Below are positions 28,935-38,240 of a stretch of DNA of 64,000 nucleotides, one piece after another. Source of the DNA: BJHL01 sp040378885 (lineage in GTDB: Bacteria; Planctomycetota; Phycisphaerae; Phycisphaerales; UBA1924); assembly GCA_046316615.1 (NCBI GenBank), contig JBKDAN010000007.1, positions 1-64,000 on the forward strand. Direction: 5' to 3'. The notes below the pieces were generated by a model that ran no database searches, was not told where the DNA came from, and was given only the letters and a program-made list of their open reading frames with translations. Each line of letters starts with the position of its first letter. The stretch's first letter is position 1. A program made the translations under genes and the position numbers.

Positions 28935-31481
28935 TCAACGGTAGTTTCCCGTGTTGCGCACCTGCGTGACGGGGACGATGCGTTCTTTACCATCTCCTGA
29001 CCACACACTTGCAACATCCGTGCGAGTGTGGCTGGCAGCGGGGTTGGGCACCAGGACCAGTTCGACGTTCTGGTCGCGCAACCCGCTACGTGTGGCATCG
29101 GGAAGCGGGCCTGTCAGGGGAAGTTTGCGGTAAGGCATGTTGTCGCCCGAAGCCTCGACGCGAGCGGCGCCCGGGCCGAGCACCACGTGGCCCATGTACC
29201 AGCGTTGCGCGGGGTCAGTTTCGCCGGCCGGTCGTACGAAGACATCAAACGCGACAGCAACAGGAAGCTCGCCTGCACGCACGGTGACGCCGCCGTAGTC
29301 GCGAATGGTGCCATCAGCGTTCGTTGCGTGATTTGTCCACACGCTCGTGCATAACAGCGTCTTGTCGAGTATCGCGCCGATGGTTGCATCGTCAACGACT
29401 TCCACCAGTGGCTCATCTGGTGCGAGCAGCCGCACCGGCAGCTGGGCATCCTGTGTCCCGACAAACAGCGGCGTATTGGCATCGGCCGTTTCAAGCGGCA
29501 CGTTGCCAGCGAAGACGCGGAAGGGTTGCACGACGCGCAGGGTGTAGTTTCCGGGCGGCAGTGTGGTGGTGGCATCAAAGGGCCGCATCTGCATGGTGGC
29601 CGCGGCGTAGCCAAACTCGGCAGTGGGTAGGTAGCGAGCGCGGGGTTTGGCGGTGTGCGTGAGCTGCGTGTCGTTGAGCATCACGCGTGGTGCATCCCAC
29701 ACGACGGTGAGGTCGGTCGTGATGCCGCAGCGGTAGGGGGGCATGGCACCTTGCACGTCGAACTGTCCCTTGTCATTGAGACGGATGCGTGGGCGCACTT
29801 GCAGCGTGAGCGGTCCGACGATCTGGCTGGCGTAGCGCGTGTATTGGTCGTCGGTGACCAGCCCTTGGCGGCGAAGTTCGTCGACGAGGTTGCCATCGCT
29901 GCGTGTCCAGTTCGTTCCGCTTGCCTGACGATCCAGCAGGGCATCGATGCGATCGATAACGAATTGTCTATCTACAGCGGGGTTCCTCGCAGCGGTGAGC
30001 AACTGCAACTGCTCGGCGAACGCATTGATCGGCGGCACCGCGGACCAGTTTTCCAGCGTGAGGCCTTTGCCCTGCAGCAGCGGCTTGCGGTCCAGCGGCA
30101 CGGCGGAAAGGATGAACTCGCCTGGCCAGTATTCATCCATTGCGGAGCTATCCGCCAGTGTTGCCGACGCTCGGAACAGCACGTCGACAGCATCAACGGT
30201 CCAGAATGCAGGCGGCGCGGGTGTCTGCATCGAACCTATCGAGTGACGGGCACGGGCAGTGTCATCGCGTTGCGTGTGCTGAAGCAGCTTGGTCCATGGT
30301 GCACTCGTGTCGCCGGCGGGACGTACGAACACCTCAAAGGCGACGGGCTGCGCAAGTGATTCGGAGGTCAACATGGTGACGAAGATCACTTCGTCCATGC
30401 CGTGTTGGGAGACGCCCATGTTGAGGGCGATGCCCTTGTCCGCACCCATTCCGCTGCTGGCTTGACCGGCGCGATGTTCGAAGCCGAAGGACTCCTGAAG
30501 CAGCCGCGTGGAGAGCGGGCTGGAAACGGCCTTGGCGAATGGCCCCGGCGCGTCGGTGACGGTCAGGCGCGAGCGATGCGTGATGGTGAAGGTGGTGGAC
30601 GGCCAGCCGGGCGCGTTGAGTGTGATATTGATGGGGATGACGACATCGTGCGTGCCGAGCGGGGCGGTGAGCGCGTGTGATGTGCCATAGGAACCGCCAC
30701 CGCCGTTGCCACCGCTCAGCGGGATTGTCGCGGAACCATCTGCTGGTTCTGCTTTCGAGAACGAACTATGCGGACCAGGACTAAACCATTCATGCGGAGG
30801 GATGTTGGTGTAGCCGCTGAACTGCGCGAGGTTGGTACGACCAAACTGGTAGGCGTACTGCACACTGATTGACCCGCCTGGTGCGACGTACCTGGGATGG
30901 CGGATGGTGAACGAGCAGCTCTGTTGCAGATAGGTTTGCAACTGGGCGTCACTCAGAACGCCGCGGGCGGCGGCGTTCTCGATCATGCGACCCCAGGCCG
31001 TGTCCCATGGAATCGTCGTATCGGCTTGAAGGGCCAGTAGCGTGGGAGCGAGCTTGGCGTAGTCCGCCGCGGTCAATGCGCCGGCTGCGTCCCGCGTTGC
31101 GATCTCGAGGCTGGCATTGGTGCGTGTCGTGGCGTCAGCGCTCTTGAGTTGATACTGAAGCCACCAGAGTGGCTGATTGGACGGACGTGTCAGTTGCAAG
31201 GCAACCGGTGCGAGACTTGCAGACAGTGCGAGCAGCGCGACAACAGCAGCCGTTACTGCGTGACCGACGCGGCGATGTCGCTGCGGACGGGTGAGACCGG
31301 GGAGGGCAAGGTGCACGCCGCACTCAGGACAGAGACGCTGACTTTCGGCAAGATGCTTGGCGTCAAATCCGCAGCGTGCACAGACCAGTGTGCCGGGAAC
31401 AGGCCTGCCGCGCCACCACGTGATGGCGAGCGCAGCGAGAACCAAGCCGACACATGCCAGGAATAGCGATAGCACCAACAT
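28935..31481 (-). CDS. Large membrane-anchored zinc-ribbon protein with duplicated module
   Basis: 848 residues from the ATG at 31481 (a TTG at 31508 is less likely). Helix (~2-21), zinc ribbon (Cys34/Cys37, Cys51/Cys54), second helix (~75-95), then a long β-rich extramembrane part. A helical-plus-β module occurs twice: around GRMIENAAARGVLSDAQLQ with QQSCSFTIRHPRYVAPGGSI, and again around GNLVDELRRQGLVTDDQYT with SQIVGPLTLQVRPRIRLND. The downstream paralogue carries one copy. Function unknown. It lies 36 bases after phoU on the same strand. Confidence 0.75.
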   Translation of the reverse strand: MLVLSLFLACVGLVLAALAITWWRGRPVPGTLVCARCGFDAKHLAESQRLCPECGVHLALPGLTRPQRHRRVGHAVTAAVVALLALSASLAPVALQLTRPSNQPLWWLQYQLKSADATTRTNASLEIATRDAAGALTAADYAKLAPTLLALQADTTIPWDTAWGRMIENAAARGVLSDAQLQTYLQQSCSFTIRHPRYVAPGGSISVQYAYQFGRTNLAQFSGYTNIPPHEWFSPGPHSSFSKAEPADGSATIPLSGGNGGGGSYGTSHALTAPLGTHDVVIPINITLNAPGWPSTTFTITHRSRLTVTDAPGPFAKAVSSPLSTRLLQESFGFEHRAGQASSGMGADKGIALNMGVSQHGMDEVIFVTMLTSESLAQPVAFEVFVRPAGDTSAPWTKLLQHTQRDDTARARHSIGSMQTPAPPAFWTVDAVDVLFRASATLADSSAMDEYWPGEFILSAVPLDRKPLLQGKGLTLENWSAVPPINAFAEQLQLLTAARNPAVDRQFVIDRIDALLDRQASGTNWTRSDGNLVDELRRQGLVTDDQYTRYASQIVGPLTLQVRPRIRLNDKGQFDVQGAMPPYRCGITTDLTVVWDAPRVMLNDTQLTHTAKPRARYLPTAEFGYAAATMQMRPFDATTTLPPGNYTLRVVQPFRVFAGNVPLETADANTPLFVGTQDAQLPVRLLAPDEPLVEVVDDATIGAILDKTLLCTSVWTNHATNADGTIRDYGGVTVRAGELPVAVAFDVFVRPAGETDPAQRWYMGHVVLGPGAARVEASGDNMPYRKLPLTGPLPDATRSGLRDQNVELVLVPNPAASHTRTDVASVWSGDGKERIVPVTQVRNTGNYR

Positions 31482-31517
31482 GCAAGCCCCCAAACGCTGA
31501 TATCCCAAACACTGACA

Positions 31518-32285
31518 TCAAGCCTTCGGCGCGTCGGGTCTCGTCAACCCGCGGCGTTTGGCGTGGCGGATGATCTGGCCCGTGCCCAGATACACTACGT
31601 CTTCGGCGACGGCGGCCATGAGGTCGCCCACGCGTTCGAGTTCGCGGCTGGCGCGGTACACCAACAGACCGATGGTGATGGCGTCGTCGCTGCGGCCGAG
31701 GCTCTTGACGAGGTCCTGTACTTCTTCGAACAGGCGGCGGTCGAGCTGGTCGATCACTTGATCGCTGGTGACGATGCGCTGAGCGGCTTCGATATCTTCG
31801 TCGAGCACGGCGCGGAGCAGAGCGTGGCAGATCTGCGGGACGCGGTCGCTGAGTTCGACGAGCGCGGTGGGCAGGCGCAGGGGGCGCGTGCCGGGCAACT
31901 CCGCAAGGCGGGTGACGACTTTGGCGATCGAGCTGGCGTGGTCAGCGACGCGCTCCATGTCGGCGTTGACGCGCAGGCAGAAGGCGACGGTGCGGAAGTC
32001 GCGGCCATACGGGTGGTGCAGTGCGAGCAGTTCGTAGGCTTCCTGCTCGATGGCGACTTCTTCGATGTCGACTTGGTCGTCGGTGCGGCGGACTTGCTTG
32101 GCGGCTTCGACATCGAGCGTCTTGAGAGCGGCAAGCGCACCTTCGAGCATCGCGACTGCGGTCGAGCCTTCTCGCACCACGCGGCGCTTCAAGCCTGTGA
32201 CGCGACGTTCCGTGCTATCGACGATGGGTGATCGACCACGAGGTTCGTAGGGCAATCCCGCATCCGTTCGGTCTTCCGTGGCCAT
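31518..32285 (-). CDS. phoU: PhoU-like phosphate regulator
   Basis: 255 residues. Two PhoU three-helix repeats are visible: the first with EEVAIEQEAYELLALHHP and DMERVADHASSIAK, the second with DQVIDQLDRRLFEEV and ELERVGDLMAAVAEDVVYL. The E/DxxRxxD pairs bind metal clusters. PhoU couples phosphate transport (PstSCAB) to the PhoR/PhoB system and restrains uptake. Neither pst nor phoBR genes are in the window, so it is detached from its usual operon. ATG at 32285 has AGGA about 11 bases upstream. Confidence 0.88.
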   Translation of the reverse strand: MATEDRTDAGLPYEPRGRSPIVDSTERRVTGLKRRVVREGSTAVAMLEGALAALKTLDVEAAKQVRRTDDQVDIEEVAIEQEAYELLALHHPYGRDFRTVAFCLRVNADMERVADHASSIAKVVTRLAELPGTRPLRLPTALVELSDRVPQICHALLRAVLDEDIEAAQRIVTSDQVIDQLDRRLFEEVQDLVKSLGRSDDAITIGLLVYRASRELERVGDLMAAVAEDVVYLGTGQIIRHAKRRGLTRPDAPKA

Positions 32286-32391
32286 GTCGTCAGCGTCCTG
32301 ATCGCACGCTCCGCGTGCATGTGTGCGTCGGGATCAGCCGCGTAAACGGATGCAGGCCTCCCTTACGAAAAGGATAGCGGGGCTGACGGCA

Positions 32392-33801
32392 TCACTTGGG
32401 CAGGGCGGACTGAATCAGAGCATCAATCGTCTGTTCGAGGTACTCGGCGCGAGCCTTGCTGCTGGCACGCTGCGAGCCCGGTGGCGCCGCCAGACCCACG
32501 CCGCCCCAGATGACCTTGCCGTCGGGTCCGATGACGTAGAACGTGGGCAAGCCGCGAACCTTGAACGCTTCGCTTACCGCGTCGGCTTGCAGCAGGAGTT
32601 CGTACGTGTAGCCGCTTTCCTTCTTGAAAGCGACGGGATCGCCCGGCTCGGGACCTTCGGCGTTCATGCCGACGATGGCGACAGGCTGGTCCTTGTACTT
32701 CTCATGCAGGCGCTGCAGAGCGGGCATGGCGGTCTTGCAAGGGCCGCACCAGGTTGCCCAGAAGTCGAGCACGAGGACTTTGCCCTTGTAGTCCGCGAGC
32801 GTCTTCTTGGCACCGGAGGGTGTCGCGAGCGAGAAGTCAGGAGCGTCAGAGCCGGGTGTCAGCGTGTTGGGATCGCTGCGCCATGTCACACCTTCGGGGA
32901 GCGGTGGGGCGTTCTTTTCGGCTTCACGCTGCGCTTCGCGAGCGGCGCGGCGGGCATCGCGGTCGGCGGCACGCACGCGCCATCCATCGGGCACGTCGAG
33001 CGTGAACTGCCGGAGCGTCGCGTCGGCGTTGGTTGCAACGTCTCGCAGTTCAAGCACGCGGCCAGAGAGCGTTGTGCCGTCGGCGCTCACGTGCAGGCGC
33101 TCGATGCGTCGTGGCAGGTTGTCCGCTTTACTCACGAAGACGCGAAGCACGGGTGTGGCGCTGGTTGCAGCGGCGTTCTGGTCGTCAGCTTTGTCGTCTG
33201 CACCCGCGCTTGCGGGCAGCGTGATGCGCAGCACCTCGCACGCGGTGCCTTGCACGGTTGTCGGCGCTTCAAGCGTGACGGCGGAGACTTGGGCAAAGGG
33301 TTCATCGGCCAGCAACTCCCACGCGAAGGGATGGCGAGCGGATTGGCCCGTGAAGAAGACCTGCAGATCGTCCATCTTCTCCAAGGAACGCTCGATGACA
33401 ACTTTGTCGCGGTCGCGCAGCGAGCGAGCGGAGAGGCCGTCGTAGGCAACGGTGAAAGCGGTCTTCTCGCCTTTGCTCGTGATGTTCTCGCCTGTGCCGT
33501 GCACTTTCCAGCCACCTGCATCCGCGCGGGTTGCGCTGATGGTTGCGGTGGTGGTGACAGCCGCGGTCTTGAGATCTTCAACGTGTGCTGCGTAGCTGAT
33601 GGCACGTGTGGACTTGATGGCGTCGCGAACCTTGGTCAACAGGTCTGTTGCGGCACTGTCGACTACCGGCGCGGTCGAGGCGGGAGCGGGTGCAACTGGC
33701 GGCGTGGTGCCGCCGGGCTGCGCGGATGCAAGGCCCGCACAGAGCGCCAGCGCGGCCGCAACGGTGAAGCGAGCGACAAGACCAGGTTGAGGGTGCGTCA
33801 T
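32392..33801 (-). CDS. Secreted TlpA/ResA-like thioredoxin-domain protein
   Basis: 469 residues from the ATG at 33801, which has CGGAG six bases upstream and begins a signal peptide (~10-27, VAAALALCAGLASA). The first ~300 residues are a β-rich domain like the LolA/DUF2092-type outer-membrane carrier fold in position and composition. The C-terminal ~140 residues are a TlpA/AhpC-like thioredoxin domain with WCGPC (351-355) and the cis-Pro loop GLPTFYV. Expected to act as a periplasmic thiol-disulfide reductase. What the N-terminal domain binds is unclear. Confidence 0.82.
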   Translation of the reverse strand: MTHPQPGLVARFTVAAALALCAGLASAQPGGTTPPVAPAPASTAPVVDSAATDLLTKVRDAIKSTRAISYAAHVEDLKTAAVTTTATISATRADAGGWKVHGTGENITSKGEKTAFTVAYDGLSARSLRDRDKVVIERSLEKMDDLQVFFTGQSARHPFAWELLADEPFAQVSAVTLEAPTTVQGTACEVLRITLPASAGADDKADDQNAAATSATPVLRVFVSKADNLPRRIERLHVSADGTTLSGRVLELRDVATNADATLRQFTLDVPDGWRVRAADRDARRAAREAQREAEKNAPPLPEGVTWRSDPNTLTPGSDAPDFSLATPSGAKKTLADYKGKVLVLDFWATWCGPCKTAMPALQRLHEKYKDQPVAIVGMNAEGPEPGDPVAFKKESGYTYELLLQADAVSEAFKVRGLPTFYVIGPDGKVIWGGVGLAAPPGSQRASSKARAEYLEQTIDALIQSALPK

Positions 33802-33930
33802 GGGAGCTCCGAGACAACGACAGAACGGACAGTAGTGGGACGCACGAAACGCCGAAGCGTTACGGCATGCGAAGTGTTGGTTTAACGCCGCCACGGCCTC
33901 TGTGTTGCGTTTTTTGCACCAGAGAGAGCT

Positions 33931-35751
33931 TTAGCGTTTGCTCGCGAGCCAGCGGTTGACACGATCTTCGAGGACTGGCATGGGAACCGCACCGCCCAGC
34001 AGCACAATGTCGTGAAATTCACGAACGTCGAAGGCGGCACCCAACTGCTGCTGGGCTCGCTCACGCAATTCGAGAATCTTCAGTTGTCCGATCTTGTACG
34101 CGCAGGCCTGTCCGGGCCAGCCGATGTACCGGTCGACTTCGCTGGTTGCGTCGTGTGAGCTGATGGCGGTGTTTTCCAGCAGATAGTTGATCGCCTGCTC
34201 ACGCGGCCAGTTGAACGCGTGCAAGCCTGTATCCACGACCAGACGGCAGGCACGCCAGAGTTCGTCACTGAGTCGGCCCACGTTGTCGAGTGGCGCGGCG
34301 TACAAGCCTCGTTCGCTGGGAGCCAGTTGAGCGGGGCGGGTCGCGTTGCCGATCGCGCCGCCTGCCATTTCAAGGCCCAGTCGCTCGCTGTAGAGAGCCC
34401 AGCCCTCGACAAACGCTGTATATCCCAGTTGCGTGCGGAACGGGTGAACACCTTCGAGCTCGTCCGCGAGAGCGATTTGAAAGTGGTGACCCGGCACGGC
34501 TTCATGAATCGTGAGGCTGATGGCAGCGAACTTGGGACGCTGGCGCAGATTGGTCGTGTTGACCATGAAGTAACCGGGCGTGCCGGCGCGGAGGGAGCCG
34601 TCGTAGTAGTACGCGGCGGGGCTGGTGCGAGCGGCGAAGCGGGGAATTTCGCGCACGCCATATTGGTTGCGCGGAATGGTGCGGAAAAGACGGGGCAATT
34701 CTGGATCGATGCGCTTGGCGAGTTCGCGGTAATCGCGCATCATCGAGTCGCCATCGGGCCAGTAGCTTGCGTCGCTTTCGCGGTGATGCTGGATGAACGC
34801 CTTGAACAGGTCGTCATCGCTGAGGCCTTTGCCGAGTGTTTCGTCAAAGTCCGTCTCACGAATGGTCGCCAGCATCTCGCGCCGCAGGCTTGCGACTTCG
34901 CGCAGGCCGATCTCGTGAATCTGCTGGGGCGTGAGGTCGGTCGTCGTGTGGGATTTGAGTGCGACTTCGTAAGCGCGGATGCCATCCACGCCTTGTGAGA
35001 TGCCCACGCTGTCGCGGCAGGCGGGTACGTACTCGCGTTCAAGGAACTCGGCGAAACTCGCGAACGCGGGAGCGATGCCATCGCGAATCGCGTCGCGAGC
35101 GCGCGAGGCGAGCGGATCGTCGGGCGAGGCCACGGCGAAGGGCTTATAGAAGGGGCTCAGTGTCGGATCGTTGCGGATCTCTGCGCTGGCTTGCTCGCGG
35201 GCCTGGTCTGCGCTACGACGCAGCAGCACTTTGGGCGGCACGCGGCCGGCTTTCATGCCCAGCCTCATTTGCTCGGTGATCTGTGCCAGTTGCGTCGGAA
35301 TGGCCTCCAATCGCTTCACGTAGCCCTCGCGCTGCACAGCGGTTCGCAGAGCCAGCCGGTCAGGCAACTGGGGCAGCCATGTGTGCGGGCCGCCCAGAGC
35401 ATCCACGGGCGTCTGCTCGGGGAAAAGCGTCGCGCGTTCGAGTGCGAGGTTGAGTTCGTACGAGAGCAGATCGGCATCGAGCGTGTCGAGTTCGGTGAAC
35501 CCCCTGCGGTCAAGTGCCGTCAGTCGGGTCAGGCGATCGCGCATCTCGCCGATGCGACGCTGTGTGGCCTGCGGGCTCTCGTCGGCAAGCAGGTGGGCGT
35601 AGGCGTCGTTGCCTCGCGTACTCGCGCTGACTGGGTTTTCTCGCTGGGTCCAAGCGTCGTGTTCGTCCAGAATCGCGAGCAACGAGGCATCACGCGCGGG
35701 GGCTTGGGCGATCGCAACCAGAGCGCAAACAGTGGCTGGAAGGAGCATCAT
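33931..35751 (-). CDS. DUF885-family secreted metallohydrolase
   Basis: 606 residues from the ATG at 35751 with a short signal peptide (~1-18). The zinc site HEAVPGHH (416-423) and the downstream glutamate in EGWALYSE (434-441) are the diagnostic blocks of the DUF885 family, widespread predicted zinc carboxypeptidase-like proteins of unknown substrate. The frame is open for another 1.4 kb upstream, but that part is antisense to rseP and not protein-like. TACGCT stands 5 bases before the ATG; no ribosome site. Confidence 0.85.
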   Translation of the reverse strand: MMLLPATVCALVAIAQAPARDASLLAILDEHDAWTQRENPVSASTRGNDAYAHLLADESPQATQRRIGEMRDRLTRLTALDRRGFTELDTLDADLLSYELNLALERATLFPEQTPVDALGGPHTWLPQLPDRLALRTAVQREGYVKRLEAIPTQLAQITEQMRLGMKAGRVPPKVLLRRSADQAREQASAEIRNDPTLSPFYKPFAVASPDDPLASRARDAIRDGIAPAFASFAEFLEREYVPACRDSVGISQGVDGIRAYEVALKSHTTTDLTPQQIHEIGLREVASLRREMLATIRETDFDETLGKGLSDDDLFKAFIQHHRESDASYWPDGDSMMRDYRELAKRIDPELPRLFRTIPRNQYGVREIPRFAARTSPAAYYYDGSLRAGTPGYFMVNTTNLRQRPKFAAISLTIHEAVPGHHFQIALADELEGVHPFRTQLGYTAFVEGWALYSERLGLEMAGGAIGNATRPAQLAPSERGLYAAPLDNVGRLSDELWRACRLVVDTGLHAFNWPREQAINYLLENTAISSHDATSEVDRYIGWPGQACAYKIGQLKILELRERAQQQLGAAFDVREFHDIVLLGGAVPMPVLEDRVNRWLASKR

Positions 35752-35756
35752 GTACC

Positions 35757-35762
35757 AGCGTA
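35757..35762 (-). promoter_or_regulatory. -10-like box before DUF885 gene
   Basis: On the minus strand TACGCT lies 5 bases before the ATG at 35751. Confidence 0.35.
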
Positions 35763-35883
35763 AGGCGGGTGAGCGGGCGGCTGAAGGACTCGTGAGGGTT
35801 CGCGGGGGCGCGTGCGGGCGCGTGCGAGGGCAAATCACGGCTTTTGCTGATTCCAGCGGCGTCCGGCGGGCGAAAGATAGATC

Positions 35884-37971
35884 ATGCTCGGTACTGCTTT
35901 TGATTTGCTGCTTGTCATTCTTGGATTCGGGTTCATCGTCTTCGTTCACGAACTCGGGCACTTTCTCGCGGCTCGCTGGGCGGGCATTCGCGTGCTTGCG
36001 TTTGCGGTGGGTTTCGGCCCCAGTCTGGTCACGTTTCGCAAAGGGCTGGGCTTTCGCACGGGTACCAGCGAGCCGGAGTATCTCCAGCAGCTTCGCGGCG
36101 CGATGCACGCCGCGGTGAGTGCGCAAACGACCGAATCGCAGGCGCTGGAGCAGTTGCACCGACGCATCAGTCCCACGGAGTATCGGCTGAACATGCTGCC
36201 CTTTGGCGGCTATGTCAAGATGCTCGGGCAGGAAGATCTCGACCCGACCGCGACGAGCGCCGCGCCGGATAGCTACCAGAACTGCTCGCCATGGCGACGC
36301 ATGGTGGTGATTTCCGCCGGTGTTGTGATGAACATCATCCTCGCAGCGGTGCTGTTTGTGATTGTGATGATGGCAGGGCGAAAGGTCGACGCCCCCGTCG
36401 TGGGCTTGATCGAACCCGGTGCGCCGGCGATGGTGGCGGTGGATGCCGGTACGGGGGCGACGATTCCGATGCAGCCCCGCGACCGCATTCTGGCGGTCGA
36501 TGGCGCGTCCGTGCGGTCGTTTGATGATGTTGCACTGGCAGTGGCCATGGCCAAGAAGAATGAACCTGTGACGCTGCTGGTGGAGCGGCCCGGCGCCCCG
36601 ACGACGCTGAACCTGCAAGTGGTGCCAACAGAGAATCGCGCCACCGGCATGCTCGCGGCGGGCGTGTGGCCCCTGACAGGCACAACGCTCGATCTGAGTC
36701 TGCCCGATCACGATTTGCCGCGTGGCAGCGTGCTGACGAGCGTGAATGGAGCAGCCGCGACGGACGGTTATGCGATTGACGCCGCCGTCGATGCTTCTGG
36801 CGGCCAGCCGGTGACGGCGTCGTTCACGCTTCCCGATGGGGCAACCAAGGATGTCACGCTCACGCCTGCTGCCGAATTGCAGAGCGGGCTGTTGGAGGGC
36901 ACAGAGAAAAACACCTTCACCGCGTTGAGTCACCTGCTGGGCATGCCGGGGGTCTTCAGCATTGCAGAAGTAGGCGCTGCGGGCCAGGGCAAGGGCATCG
37001 AACCGGGCGATGTGGTCGTTCGTGTGGGCAACGTGGAGTTTCCCAGCATGGCTGAGGGAATCCGCGAGATTCGTGCACGCAAGGGCAACACAGTGGCTGT
37101 GTCCGTGCTGCGTAAAGGTTCGGGCGGTGCATACACGCGGATCGATCTGCCTGAGGTTGCGGTGGCGCGCAACGGACAAGTGGGCGTTTCGGTGCGCGAC
37201 AGCAGCATGGATTTGTCGATTGTTGCGGCTCCACTGGCGACTTTGACGAACACAAAGTTTGAGAAGGTCACTCCCAGTGCTGCCGGCAGTGCGATTACAG
37301 CGGGTTCACGGATCATCGCGGTGGATGATGCGCCAACCAGCACGCTGCGCGATGCGTCGTTGGCAGTGCGAGAAGCCGTCGGACGTGGTGCAACCAGTGT
37401 GACGCTGACGATCAAGCGACCCGTTGCGGGCGATGTGCTCGCGCAAGGTCCTGATGAACGCGTGACACTGAACCTGTCCGAGCAGGACATCGCGGAACTC
37501 AAGGGGCTTGGTTGGTCAGCGGACTTCTCATCACTTGCGTTTGGCACTCAGCAGCAAGTGATGAAGGCAAGCAACCCTGCGGAGGCACTTGCGTTCGGCT
37601 TCTACGAAACCAAGCGAGTGATGGGCATGACATACCTCACGTTCGCGCGGTTGGCGCAGGGCACCGTGAAGGTCGAGCATCTCAAGGGGCCCGTGGGCAT
37701 TGCGCACTTGGGCACGCTGGTGGCTGATCGCGGTTTCATTTGGCTGCTGTTCTTCCTGGCGCTGATCAGTGTGAATCTGGCGGTCATCAACTTCCTGCCG
37801 CTGCCGATTGTGGACGGTGGACAGTTCCTGTTCCTGCTGTACGAGGCGATCCGCGGTCGTCCGGTGCCTGTGCAAATCCAGAACGGCGTGACGATGGTGG
37901 GGCTGGTGCTGATTGCAGGCATGTTCCTGCTGGTGACGTTTAACGACGTGCGGAACTTGCTGGGGTTGTGA
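35884..37971 (+). CDS. rseP: RseP-like site-2 zinc metalloprotease
   Basis: 695 residues. Zinc site HELGH (22-26) in the first membrane helix; the third helix motif NFLPLPIVDGG and the GPVGIA loop near the C-terminus complete the S2P active site. Between helices two and three are at least two, probably three, PDZ-like domains (~195-560), more than the two of E. coli RseP (~450 residues). The loop after the first helix is also ~35 residues longer than usual. It cleaves anti-sigma factors or signal-peptide remnants inside the membrane. ATG at 35884 has no ribosome site. It diverges from the DUF885 gene. Confidence 0.9.
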   Translation: MLGTAFDLLLVILGFGFIVFVHELGHFLAARWAGIRVLAFAVGFGPSLVTFRKGLGFRTGTSEPEYLQQLRGAMHAAVSAQTTESQALEQLHRRISPTEYRLNMLPFGGYVKMLGQEDLDPTATSAAPDSYQNCSPWRRMVVISAGVVMNIILAAVLFVIVMMAGRKVDAPVVGLIEPGAPAMVAVDAGTGATIPMQPRDRILAVDGASVRSFDDVALAVAMAKKNEPVTLLVERPGAPTTLNLQVVPTENRATGMLAAGVWPLTGTTLDLSLPDHDLPRGSVLTSVNGAAATDGYAIDAAVDASGGQPVTASFTLPDGATKDVTLTPAAELQSGLLEGTEKNTFTALSHLLGMPGVFSIAEVGAAGQGKGIEPGDVVVRVGNVEFPSMAEGIREIRARKGNTVAVSVLRKGSGGAYTRIDLPEVAVARNGQVGVSVRDSSMDLSIVAAPLATLTNTKFEKVTPSAAGSAITAGSRIIAVDDAPTSTLRDASLAVREAVGRGATSVTLTIKRPVAGDVLAQGPDERVTLNLSEQDIAELKGLGWSADFSSLAFGTQQQVMKASNPAEALAFGFYETKRVMGMTYLTFARLAQGTVKVEHLKGPVGIAHLGTLVADRGFIWLLFFLALISVNLAVINFLPLPIVDGGQFLFLLYEAIRGRPVPVQIQNGVTMVGLVLIAGMFLLVTFNDVRNLLGL

Positions 37972-37983
37972 GGGGCGGCGAGC

Positions 37984-38067
<84 letters not shown>

Positions 38068-38167
38068 AGGGGAACGCACGTGCCGTTCGTGCTTGCTGAC
38101 ATAAGCACTTGAGCACGTGTACACGGCACGGCAGGCAAGATTCCGAGAGTCTTCTGCTCCATTATTA

Positions 38168-38223
38168 CTGTTCTCTGTTCTCTGCTCTCTGCTCTCTGCT
38201 TTCCGCTCACCGTTCCCCGCTCC
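38168..38223 (-). repeat. Tandem heptamer array D (inverted, 8 units)
   Basis: Eight units read on the minus strand as AGAACAG/AGAGCAG-type heptamers (plus strand CTGTTCT, CTGCTCT and so on). It is in opposite orientation to array C about 100 bases away, so the two arrays can pair into a long imperfect hairpin. Confidence 0.85.
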
Positions 38224-38225
38224 CC

Positions 38226-38231
38226 TAACCT
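38226..38231 (+). promoter_or_regulatory. -10-like box before ABC permease gene
   Basis: TAACCT ends 9 bases before the ATG at 38241; no ribosome site. Confidence 0.2.
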
Positions 38232-38240
38232 GCCTCGCTC

